Part shown: positions 40,078 to 48,677 of the stretch, piece by piece
How the letters are laid out: each line of letters opens with the position of its first letter
Position numbering within the stretch: the stretch's first letter is position 1
Assembly (NCBI GenBank): GCA_028716265.1
Contig: JAQUQD010000004.1
Coordinates: 1-64,000, forward strand
Source: Bacteroidales bacterium
Lineage (GTDB): Bacteria; Bacteroidota; Bacteroidia; Bacteroidales; JAGONC01
Direction: 5' to 3'
DNA length: 64,000 bases
Translations under genes and position numbers: made by a program
The notes under the pieces: model-generated
Told to the model about the DNA's origin: nothing
The model's input: only the letters and a program-made list of their open reading frames with translations
Database searches by the model: none

Positions 40078-41451
40078 ATGTCCACTCAGCGTGTACGGTT
40101 TCTGGAACAGTCAGAGCGCAAAGCCTTTGATACGAAACACAGGAAGACCATCAACCATAATATTTCGCGGTATGAGGATGCCGTGAGCAACGGTGTCCTG
40201 CAATTTGCCAGCCTGGAAAACGCCAAAGAGCGTGCATCCAATATCAAACACAAGGTCATCGAGCATCTGGATGAATACCTGATCGAGTTTGAGTCCAATC
40301 TGAAACACATGGGAGGCAGGGTGGTATGGGCCCTGAACAAGAAGGATGCTGTCAGGGAGATTCTGAAAATCCTGAAGGAACATGATGTGAACATGGTGGT
40401 CAAATCCAAGTCGGTAACCACTGAAGAGCTGGAGTTGAACGAAATGCTGTCGCGGAACGGTATCGAACCGGTTGAAACCGACCTGGGAGAATATATCGTG
40501 CAGGTAGCAGGGGAGAAGCCCTATCACATTCTAACCCCTGCGATGCACAAGTCAAAAGAGGATGTGGCCGCTCTTTTTCATGATAAATTTGGCATTCCTG
40601 CCGACAGTACTCCGGAGCAAATAACCTTGTTTGTCAGGGAAAAGCTCCGGGAGAAGTTTCTTCAGGCTGGCGCGGGAATGACCGGTGCCAATTTCCTGAT
40701 CGCCGACACAGGGGCGGTCGCGGTCACTGAAAACGAAGGCAATGCGTTGATGTCAATGGCCTTTCCAAAACTCCACATTGTGGTTGCCGGCATCGAAAAG
40801 ATCATCCCCTCGCTGTCCGACCTGCACCTTTTCTGGCCCCTGCTGTCCAGTCATGGTTCTGGTCAGAACATCACCGTGTACAATACGCTGCTGACCGGGC
40901 CCAGGAAAGAAAAGGAGACCGACGGGCCGGATGAGATGATCGTGGTGCTGATAGACAACGGAAGGACGGATCTGCTTAAACAGACGCCTCACCGCCGGGC
41001 CCTGTCGTGCATCCACTGCGGCGCTTGCCTGAACGTCTGCCCGGTCTACAAAAACATCGGAGGCCACGCCTATGATGCTACCTATACGGGACCCATCGGA
41101 TCGGTGATCAATCCCTATCTTCATGACTTCAGTCAGTACATTCACCTGAGCTTTGCCTCTTCCCTTTGCGGGCGTTGCACAGCAACCTGCCCGGTGAAAA
41201 TAAACCTCCATGAATTGCTGCTGTTTAACCGTTACGAGTCTGTCAGACGGGGACAGCTTCATCCCGGAGAAAAGGTGATCATGAAAGGATGGAAGTACAT
41301 TATGCTCAAACGTTACAGGATGGATTTTTTCAGGGCTACCACCAAAAACAGAGCCCTTGCGTACTTTTTCGGCCAGGCATGGGGTCAGCGCCGCATACTG
41401 CCTATCATCCGAAAGAAATCATTCCGCCAGCTGTGGACGGAGAATGGATGA
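40078..41451 (+). CDS. lutB: LutB/LldF family L-lactate oxidation iron-sulfur protein
   Basis: '[32 protein letters not shown]'-type block (here [38 protein letters not shown]), '[22 protein letters not shown]'. Confidence 0.9.
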   Translation: [457 protein letters not shown]

Positions 41452-41529
41452 TCCATCATGAGGATTCTTTGCGTACCTTTGCACCCGACCGCGATTATAG
41501 AGAAATTCTCACGGTTGTAAACCGGCAGC

Positions 41530-44500
41530 ATGAACGACAACTATCAGTTTCTGATCCGCAAACTGGATCATTTTATCAGAAAATACTATAAAAATCAAAT
41601 CATCAGGGGTTTGATCTATAGTGTTGCCCTTGTTGCGCTGTTCTACCTGGTAGTCAGCCTTCTTGAATTTCTCGGTCATTTCGGGATGACGGTCCGCACC
41701 CTGCTCTTTTACGGATTTCTTGGCGCCATCCTGCTGGTGCTTGTTCGGCTCATCGTGATACCGACGTTCAAGCTGTTCAGGATTGGCAGGATCATCACAC
41801 GCGAGCAGGCAGCGGAGATCATCGGGAGTCATTTTCCTGAAGTACGGGATAAATTATTGAACACATTGCAACTGAGCCAGATGGAGGATGATTCCAACCG
41901 GGATCTGATCGAGGCCAGCGTTAACCAGAAAATACGGCAGCTCAAACCCGTTCCTTTCCATGCCGCCGTCAATATTCGAGAAAACAGGAAATATATCAAA
42001 TACGCGGTCGTGCCCCTTGGCGTGCTCCTGTTCATCCTGATTGCTTCTCCCAGCATGATCAAGGGACCCACCCAGAGGATCGTAAAGCATAACGTCTATT
42101 TCGAAAGGGAGCTCCCTTTTACAGTAATTGTTGAAAATCAAGAACTTAAAGCCTTGCGCAACACAGATTTCAAACTCTTGATCGGTGTTGCAGGGGATCA
42201 GATTCCTGAAATGTTTTTCCTGGAGATAGAAGGCCAGAGCCTGAAGCTGTCGCGTGAAACCAGCGGGCGCTTCAGCTATCTTTTCCGGAATATTCAGAAA
42301 AATGTCAGTTTCGTCATTACGGCTGACAGGTACCGTTCCGACAGGAAAGAGATCGTTGTCATTCCCAGCCCGGTCATCGGGCGGTTTGAGATAGATGTAT
42401 CACCTCCTTCCTATACGGGTAAGAAAAAGGAGGTGCTGGAAAATACCGGGGACCTGGTGGTATCCGAAGGAACAAGGCTTTCCTGGAAGTTCTTTACCAC
42501 AGATACGGATTCCCTTCGGTTTACCATTGAAGGCAACACCACCACCATCCCTCCGAAAAGCAACAACCTGTTTGTGGCTGATCATTCCTGTTTCCGCAGC
42601 TCCTATTATTCGGTCAGGACCATCAACCGGTACGTCCAGGATCCGGATTCCCTGTTTTATACAATTAACGTGATACCTGACCTGTATCCGACGATCCTGT
42701 GCGACGAATACCATGACACCCTTTTTGCCGGCAGGCTGTATTTCAGGGGAAACATAAAGGACGATTATGGTTTTACGCGGTTGCTTTTTCATTATGAAAG
42801 GAAAGGTTCGCAGGAAATCTGGGAGCATGCTGCCGATTCCGTTCAGCTGATTGCCATTAACCCCAGTCAGTCGCAGCAATCGTTCTACCATTTTTTTGAC
42901 GTTTCAACCCTGGTGCTTTCCCCTGGCGAGGAGATCGACTATTTTTTCGAGGTCTGGGATAACGATGGCGTCAATGGGAGCAAGTCAAGCCGCACACCGC
43001 GAATGACATTCAGGGCGCCATCGCTAGAAGAGATCGATCAGCAGGCCCAGGCTGCCAGTGAGTCCATCAAGAACGAGATGCAATCTGCCCTGATGGATCT
43101 GAAGGGCATGCAGAAAGAGATCGAAGAGCTTCACAAGAGCCTGATCGACAAGAAGAGCCTCAACTGGCAGGAACAGCAACAACTGGAACAACTTATACAA
43201 AAGCAGCAGTCCCTCCAGGACCGCATGGAAGAACTGAACCTGATGAACATGGAAAAATCGCTCAGGGAACAGCAATACAAGGAGGTAGATCCGGATGTCA
43301 TTGAAAAACAAAAAGAACTGGAGAAACTGTTTAACGAGATCCTGTCGGAAGATGTCAGAAAACTGTTTGAGGAGTTTCAGAAAATGATCGACGAAATGGA
43401 TAAGGAGAAGGTCAACGAGATGCTCGAAAAGATGAAATGGGCCAACGAAGACATTGAGGAGCAACTCGACAGAAGCTTTGAACTTTTTAAGAAGCTTGAG
43501 TTTGAAAAGAAGCTGGGAGAAACGATCAGTAAGCTCGATAAGTTGGCCGGGAAACAGGAAGATCTGTCGGAGGAAACCGACAAGAGCCGGGATGAAGAAT
43601 CCGGTAATTTGTTAAAGGAGCAGGAGGAAGTGGAGGAAGAATTCGAACAGATCAGCCAGGACCTCGATGAACTGGATCAGATGAACCAGGAACTGGAAGA
43701 TCCGAACCAGCTGGAGAATACCGATCAGCAGGAGGAGGATATCCGAAACGACATGCAACACAGCAAGAATGAGCTTTCCACGAAAAAGATGTCAAAAGCC
43801 TCCAAATCTCAGAAAAGTGCAGCCCAGAAGATGAAGAACCTAAGCAACAACCTGATGAACATGATGAACAGTATGATGTCGGATCAGCTTGGGGAAGACA
43901 TCTGGACCCTGCGCGAGATCCTGGAGAACCTGCTGCAGGTCTCATTTGACCAGGAGGACCTGATGGATGGGCTGAGGGTCGTCAACAGGAATGACCCGGT
44001 ATACAACCGCATTGTCCAGGATCAGAAAAAGCTCAGGGACGACCTGCTGATGATCGAGGACTCTCTTACGGCGCTGGGGAAGCGGCAGATTTCCATTAAG
44101 TCTGTTGTGCAGCGGGAGATCAATGAAATCAACGACAAGATATCAAGGACGCTGGAAGACCTTATCGATAAAGATATCAGCAACGCACAGATGAACCAGC
44201 AGTATGTGATGACCTCCGTTAACAACCTTGCCCTGTTGCTGTCAGAGGCACTTCAGAACATGCAGTCACAGATGAATCAGATGAGCCAGAATGCGGGAGG
44301 AGGAAGCTGTCCCAATCCGGGAATGGGAACCCCATCGATCAGCACGATGCGGCAGCTGCAGGAGCAGCTCAACAGGCAGCTCGAGCAAATGAAAAAGGGT
44401 ATGGACCAGGGAAAGGAGGGGCAAGGGATGCCTACCATGAGCGAACAGCTTGCACGGCTGGCCGCTCAGCAGGAAGCGCTTCGCAATCAGCTCCAGCAGT

Positions 44501-44862
44501 ACATGGACGAACTGAAGGAACAGGGTATCGGAGACGACGGCAGCATGAAGAAAATGCTTGAGGATATGGAGAAAACGGAGACGGAACTGGTGAACAAAAT
44601 GATCACCAATCAGACCCTGATGCGGCAGCAGGATATCCTGACACGGCTGCTGGAATCCGAGAAAGCCGAACGCATGCGGGAGATGGAAGAAAAGAGGGAA
44701 TCAAAGGAAAGTAAAAATCAAAAAATAAGTAACCCTGAAGAATTTTTTAAGTATAAAGGTATAAAAGACAATCAGACCGAAATCCTAAAGAGCATTCCAC
44801 CAGGCTTAAAACCCTTCTACAAAAGAAAAGTGAACGAATATTTATTTAACTTTGAAGACTGA
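41530..44862 (+). CDS. DUF4175 family protein, large coiled-coil membrane-anchored protein
   Basis: Two N-terminal TM helices, Ig-like middle, then ~500 aa Q/E/K/M-rich coiled coil ending with 'PEEFFKYKGIKDNQTEILKSIPPGLKPFYKRKVNEYLFNFED'. Confidence 0.75.
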   Translation: MNDNYQFLIRKLDHFIRKYYKNQIIRGLIYSVALVALFYLVVSLLEFLGHFGMTVRTLLFYGFLGAILLVLVRLIVIPTFKLFRIGRIITREQAAEIIGSHFPEVRDKLLNTLQLSQMEDDSNRDLIEASVNQKIRQLKPVPFHAAVNIRENRKYIKYAVVPLGVLLFILIASPSMIKGPTQRIVKHNVYFERELPFTVIVENQELKALRNTDFKLLIGVAGDQIPEMFFLEIEGQSLKLSRETSGRFSYLFRNIQKNVSFVITADRYRSDRKEIVVIPSPVIGRFEIDVSPPSYTGKKKEVLENTGDLVVSEGTRLSWKFFTTDTDSLRFTIEGNTTTIPPKSNNLFVADHSCFRSSYYSVRTINRYVQDPDSLFYTINVIPDLYPTILCDEYHDTLFAGRLYFRGNIKDDYGFTRLLFHYERKGSQEIWEHAADSVQLIAINPSQSQQSFYHFFDVSTLVLSPGEEIDYFFEVWDNDGVNGSKSSRTPRMTFRAPSLEEIDQQAQAASESIKNEMQSALMDLKGMQKEIEELHKSLIDKKSLNWQEQQQLEQLIQKQQSLQDRMEELNLMNMEKSLREQQYKEVDPDVIEKQKELEKLFNEILSEDVRKLFEEFQKMIDEMDKEKVNEMLEKMKWANEDIEEQLDRSFELFKKLEFEKKLGETISKLDKLAGKQEDLSEETDKSRDEESGNLLKEQEEVEEEFEQISQDLDELDQMNQELEDPNQLENTDQQEEDIRNDMQHSKNELSTKKMSKASKSQKSAAQKMKNLSNNLMNMMNSMMSDQLGEDIWTLREILENLLQVSFDQEDLMDGLRVVNRNDPVYNRIVQDQKKLRDDLLMIEDSLTALGKRQISIKSVVQREINEINDKISRTLEDLIDKDISNAQMNQQYVMTSVNNLALLLSEALQNMQSQMNQMSQNAGGGSCPNPGMGTPSISTMRQLQEQLNRQLEQMKKGMDQGKEGQGMPTMSEQLARLAAQQEALRNQLQQYMDELKEQGIGDDGSMKKMLEDMEKTETELVNKMITNQTLMRQQDILTRLLESEKAERMREMEEKRESKESKNQKISNPEEFFKYKGIKDNQTEILKSIPPGLKPFYKRKVNEYLFNFED

Positions 44863-44873
44863 TCCGAGGACAT

Positions 44874-45374
44874 ATGAGATTTGAACGGTTAGCCATCAGG
44901 ATTCCTTCAGGCATGAAATACATTCACCTGGTGGAACAGTTTATTGAAGAGATCTGCGACAGGTACAACATTGGGATGGATTATTACGGTAACATTGCTG
45001 CCGCCGTGATGGAGGCTGTTGAAAACAGCATTATCCATGGCAACGGATTACAGGAAGATAAAATGATCGATCTTCTTTTTGAGGCCAAGCCCGGCAGGCT
45101 GATCTTTCAGATCCAGGACAAAGGCGACGGATTCGATGTGAACAAGATCACCGATCCGACGGATACCAACCAGCCTTCCTCCGAACTTGAGGGACGCGGG
45201 CTGTTTATCATCCGGCGGCTGGCCGACGAAGTCCATTTCAACGAGAAAGGCAACTGCATCAAGCTTCATTTCAAGATCAGCGGAATCCGTGAAGCCGTAA
45301 ATATTGACCGCCAGAAGAAGATGGAGTCGTTCAAGAAGACAGAAAAGAAGCCTTCACACGAGGAAAATAGATAA
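44874..45374 (+). CDS. ATP-binding protein, RsbW-like anti-sigma/serine kinase (HATPase) family
   Basis: 'NIAAAVMEAVENSIIHGN', 'IFQIQDKGDGFDVNKI', 'EGRGLFIIRRLADEVHFN'. Confidence 0.88.
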   Translation: MRFERLAIRIPSGMKYIHLVEQFIEEICDRYNIGMDYYGNIAAAVMEAVENSIIHGNGLQEDKMIDLLFEAKPGRLIFQIQDKGDGFDVNKITDPTDTNQPSSELEGRGLFIIRRLADEVHFNEKGNCIKLHFKISGIREAVNIDRQKKMESFKKTEKKPSHEENR

Positions 45375-45387
45375 TCCACCGGCGGTT

Positions 45388-45825
45388 ATGGAAGATCAAA
45401 AGATCCACTTCTTTCATGAAGGCATTGATTATCAGCTTAAAAACAAAACCACACTGCGTCAATGGATCGATATGGTCATCACCATGGAGCACGAAGAATA
45501 CCATGATGTCAACATCATCCTGTGTTCCGACGAATTCTTAAACCAGCTGAGCCTCACCTATCTTTCCCAGGATCATTTCACCGATGTGATGACCTTTGAC
45601 TTTTCGGAAGGCGATCAGGTTGTATCGGGGGATATTTACATCAGCCTGCCCAGGGTAAGAGAGAACGCAAATAAATACGCAAGTTATCTCAAAGACGAAA
45701 TACACAGGGTGATCATTCACGGCATCCTGCATCTGTCGGGCTATAATGACAAACGGCCCAGGGACAGACACCGGATGACCGAAAAGGAAAATCTTTACCT
45801 ATCTTTACGCCCGAAAGGACTCTGA
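45388..45825 (+). CDS. ybeY: rRNA maturation RNase YbeY
   Basis: 'LTYLSQDHFTDVMTFDF', 'GDIYISLPRVRENA', 'IHRVIIHGILHLSGYNDK'. Start placed at ATG 45388. Confidence 0.92.
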   Translation: MEDQKIHFFHEGIDYQLKNKTTLRQWIDMVITMEHEEYHDVNIILCSDEFLNQLSLTYLSQDHFTDVMTFDFSEGDQVVSGDIYISLPRVRENANKYASYLKDEIHRVIIHGILHLSGYNDKRPRDRHRMTEKENLYLSLRPKGL

Positions 45826-45831
45826 AGTCCT

Positions 45832-45847
45832 TGTTTCACGTGAAACA
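45832..45847. other. parS: parS centromere-like site (TGTTTCACGTGAAACA)
   Basis: Exact 16-bp palindrome identical to the ParB/Spo0J parS consensus; located between ybeY and mnmG. Confidence 0.92.
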
Positions 45848-45857
45848 TTCCGGTGCT

Positions 45858-47729
45858 ATGTCTGGTGAATATGATGTCATTGTTGTCGGAGGAGGCCATG
45901 CAGGCTGTGAGGCCGCTGCTGCAGCCGCACGCATGGGTTCCCGTGTGCTGCTGATCACCATGGGCATGACCACCATCGCCCAGATGAGCTGTAATCCCGC
46001 CATGGGAGGTATCGCCAAAGGACAGATCGTCAGGGAGATCGACGCCCTTGGTGGCTTTTCAGGGATCGTCACCGACCGGACCATGATTCAGTTCCGGATG
46101 CTCAACCGTTCCAAGGGCCCCGCCATGTGGAGCCCCAGGGCCCAGAGCGACCGCGCCCTCTTTTCCAGGGAATGGCGTCACGTGCTGGAAAGCATCCCTA
46201 CCCTTTTCTTTCGAGAAGATATGGTGACTGGTCTGGTTTGCACTGACCATCAGGTGAAGGGCGTGACCACCCAGATGGGACAAACCATCTATTCCAGGGC
46301 GGTCATCCTTACCAACGGAACCTTTCTCAATGGCGTGATCCATATTGGCGAAAGCCATTGGGAGGGAGGACGGATCGGTGAAAGAGCAGTGCGGTGCCTG
46401 ACCGAAAACCTGGTTAGCCTGGGTTTTGAAACGGACCGGATGAAAACAGGTACCCCTGTCCGACTGGATGGACGCACCATTGATTATTCAAAACTCGAGG
46501 AACAGAAAGGAGATGACGTACCGGGCCGATTTTCATTTACGGACACCCCCCCGCTGAACCGTCAGCGCAGTTGTTACCTTGCCTGGACAAATGAAAAAGT
46601 GCATGCCGTCCTGCGGACCGGATTCGACAGGTCCCCTCTGTTCGTAGGCCGGATAAAAGGAATCGGGCCAAGATACTGTCCCTCCATCGAAGACAAAATC
46701 GAACGGTTCAGCGATAAGCTCTCTCATCAGCTGTTTGTGGAACCGGAGGGGTGGGATACCGTTGAGGTCTACCTGAACGGTTTTTCATCTTCATTGCCGG
46801 AAGATGTTCAATACAATGCCCTGCGGCTCATTGAGGGCTTTGAAAACGTAAAGATCTTCCGCCCGGGATATGCCATTGAATATGATTATTTTCCCCCGGT
46901 ACAGCTACAGGGTTCTCTTGAGACCAAACGGATCAGGCATCTCTTTTTTGCAGGCCAGATCAACGGCACCACCGGATACGAAGAAGCCGCCGCACAGGGG
47001 ATCATGGCAGGCATCAACGCTCACCTCAGGATCAACGGACAATCCGAATGCATCCTTAAGCGCTCCGAAGCATACATCGGCGTCCTGATCGACGATCTGA
47101 TCACCAAAGGAGTAGATGAGCCTTACCGGATGTTCACCTCACGGGCAGAATACCGGATATTGCTGCGACAGGATAATGCCGACCAACGCCTGACACCGCT
47201 TGCTTTCCGGCTTGGACTGGCAGGCCCTGACCGTATGCAGCGCCTGGAACAAAAGACCGGGAACATCGGCAGGCTCCGGAAATTTCTTTTTACCTCCAGT
47301 GTTGCACCCGATGAGGTCAACGCCTACCTGGCCCTGGGCAATTCAGCCCCGCTGGATCAAAGCGTGAAAATGGCTTCCCTGCTTCTGCGTCCCCAGGTCA
47401 GCATACAGGGATTGCAGTCATGCCTTCCCTCCCTTCGGGAGTTTGTTCAAAAAATGGGATCCTGCGGACCGGAAGTTATGGAAGAAACGGAGATCATGAT
47501 CAAATACGAGGGTTATATCAGCAGGGAAGAAGAAATGGCCTACCACCTGTCGAAGGTGGATGATATCTTTCTCAAGGATACGATCGACTATCATTCAATA
47601 AATGCGCTTTCTTTTGAAGCCAGGGAAAAACTGAACAAAATCCGGCCCAGGACCATCGGCCAGGCTTCCAGGATACCCGGGGTTTCTCCGGCAGATATAT
47701 CCGTATTACTCGTCTTTTTAAGAAGATAA
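45858..47729 (+). CDS. mnmG: tRNA uridine-5-carboxymethylaminomethyl(34) synthesis enzyme MnmG (GidA)
   Basis: 'YDVIVVGGGHAGCEAAAAAARMG', 'CNPAMGGIAKGQIVREIDALGG', 'GTFLNGVIHIG', 'TGTPVRLDGRTID', 'TGYEEAAAQGIMAGINA', C-terminal 'ASRIPGVSPADISVLLVFL'. ATG 45858 preferred over TTG 45831, which would translate parS (MFHVKH). Confidence 0.97.
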   Translation: MSGEYDVIVVGGGHAGCEAAAAAARMGSRVLLITMGMTTIAQMSCNPAMGGIAKGQIVREIDALGGFSGIVTDRTMIQFRMLNRSKGPAMWSPRAQSDRALFSREWRHVLESIPTLFFREDMVTGLVCTDHQVKGVTTQMGQTIYSRAVILTNGTFLNGVIHIGESHWEGGRIGERAVRCLTENLVSLGFETDRMKTGTPVRLDGRTIDYSKLEEQKGDDVPGRFSFTDTPPLNRQRSCYLAWTNEKVHAVLRTGFDRSPLFVGRIKGIGPRYCPSIEDKIERFSDKLSHQLFVEPEGWDTVEVYLNGFSSSLPEDVQYNALRLIEGFENVKIFRPGYAIEYDYFPPVQLQGSLETKRIRHLFFAGQINGTTGYEEAAAQGIMAGINAHLRINGQSECILKRSEAYIGVLIDDLITKGVDEPYRMFTSRAEYRILLRQDNADQRLTPLAFRLGLAGPDRMQRLEQKTGNIGRLRKFLFTSSVAPDEVNAYLALGNSAPLDQSVKMASLLLRPQVSIQGLQSCLPSLREFVQKMGSCGPEVMEETEIMIKYEGYISREEEMAYHLSKVDDIFLKDTIDYHSINALSFEAREKLNKIRPRTIGQASRIPGVSPADISVLLVFLRR

Positions 47730-47734
47730 CCATA

Positions 47735-47750
47735 CGTTCCACGTGAAACA
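47735..47750. other. parS: Second parS-like site (CGTTCCACGTGAAACA)
   Basis: 14/16 to the perfect site; the only outer mismatch is base 1, and position 5 is a known variable position (TGTTNCACGTGAAACA). Lies between mnmG stop and next ATG. Confidence 0.8.
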
Positions 47751-47756
47751 CTACCT

Positions 47757-48653
47757 ATGAAAACGATCACAGCCTGTCCCGTCTGCCTGTCGCTGCTTCC
47801 GGATCCGATAATGGACATCCGTGATCATTTTCTGACCGGCGAAACGTTCCACCTGATGAAATGCCAGCGATGCGGCTGTGGGGTGACAGACCCGTGGCCA
47901 GAAGGACAGGAAATGAACAGGTATTACCGGACAGAGGATTACATTTCCCATTCTTCCTCACCCAAAGGGATCATCAATAAACTTTACCTTCTTATCCGAA
48001 CCTTCACCCTGCGGAAAAAATACAGGTTGGTGTGCCGTATCACCGGCTGTTCAAGGGGATCGATTCTGGATGTGGGTTGCGGATCGGGAGAACTGCTGCA
48101 TCTGTTCAGTAAGAAGCAATGGGTCGCCTTCGGGATAGAACCTGATGAAAATACGCGAAACAAAGCCATCGCCAGATACCGCCTCCAGGTTGGGGACAGC
48201 GGTTCCCTGCAGGATTTGTTGCCCGGGACGTTCCATGTGATCACATGCTGGCACTCACTCGAGCATATCGCCCTTCTTTCGGAAACACTCCATCAACTCA
48301 GGCGGATCCTTGCCCCGGACGGCACCCTGATCGTAGCCGTTCCCAACCATGATTCAAGGGATGCCATGATCTACGGCCCGTTCTGGGCCGCATGGGATAT
48401 GCCAAGACACCTCCTCCATTTTACCCGCACCGCCATGGAGACATTGATGAAACAACATCACTTCCGGATCATTGAAACACTACCGCTGAAAATGGATGCG
48501 TATTATATCAGCATGCTGAGCGAGAAGTACAAATCCGGGAAAATCCATTATGTACGGGCGCTTGCGAACGGATACCGATCCAACCGTTACGCCCGTGCCA
48601 ATAAAAATACCTATTCCAGCCTGATCTATGTTTTGAAACAGGAAAATGCGTAA
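47757..48653 (+). CDS. Class I SAM-dependent methyltransferase with N-terminal zinc-ribbon-like Cys pairs
   Basis: 'ACPVCLSLLPDP...MKCQRCGCGVTDPWP' Cys pairs; 'SILDVGCGSGELLHLFSKKQWVAFGIEPDE', 'HVITCWHSLEHI'. Confidence 0.88.
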   Translation: MKTITACPVCLSLLPDPIMDIRDHFLTGETFHLMKCQRCGCGVTDPWPEGQEMNRYYRTEDYISHSSSPKGIINKLYLLIRTFTLRKKYRLVCRITGCSRGSILDVGCGSGELLHLFSKKQWVAFGIEPDENTRNKAIARYRLQVGDSGSLQDLLPGTFHVITCWHSLEHIALLSETLHQLRRILAPDGTLIVAVPNHDSRDAMIYGPFWAAWDMPRHLLHFTRTAMETLMKQHHFRIIETLPLKMDAYYISMLSEKYKSGKIHYVRALANGYRSNRYARANKNTYSSLIYVLKQENA

Positions 48654-48677
48654 TTTAGTCTGATTTCACCAACCGGC

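Noticed and set aside
43024-43464. 146-aa minus-strand Leu/Phe-rich ORF opposite the DUF4175 coiled coil
   Set aside because: Composition is the direct antisense consequence of a Glu/Lys/Gln-rich coiled coil; not a real membrane protein.
46174-46179. Other CACGTG cores (e.g. in mnmG and near 22985, 56403, 61709, 63696) as possible extra parS sites
   Set aside because: Flanking bases do not match TGTTN.../...AAACA; only the two sites at 45832 and 47735 fit the consensus.
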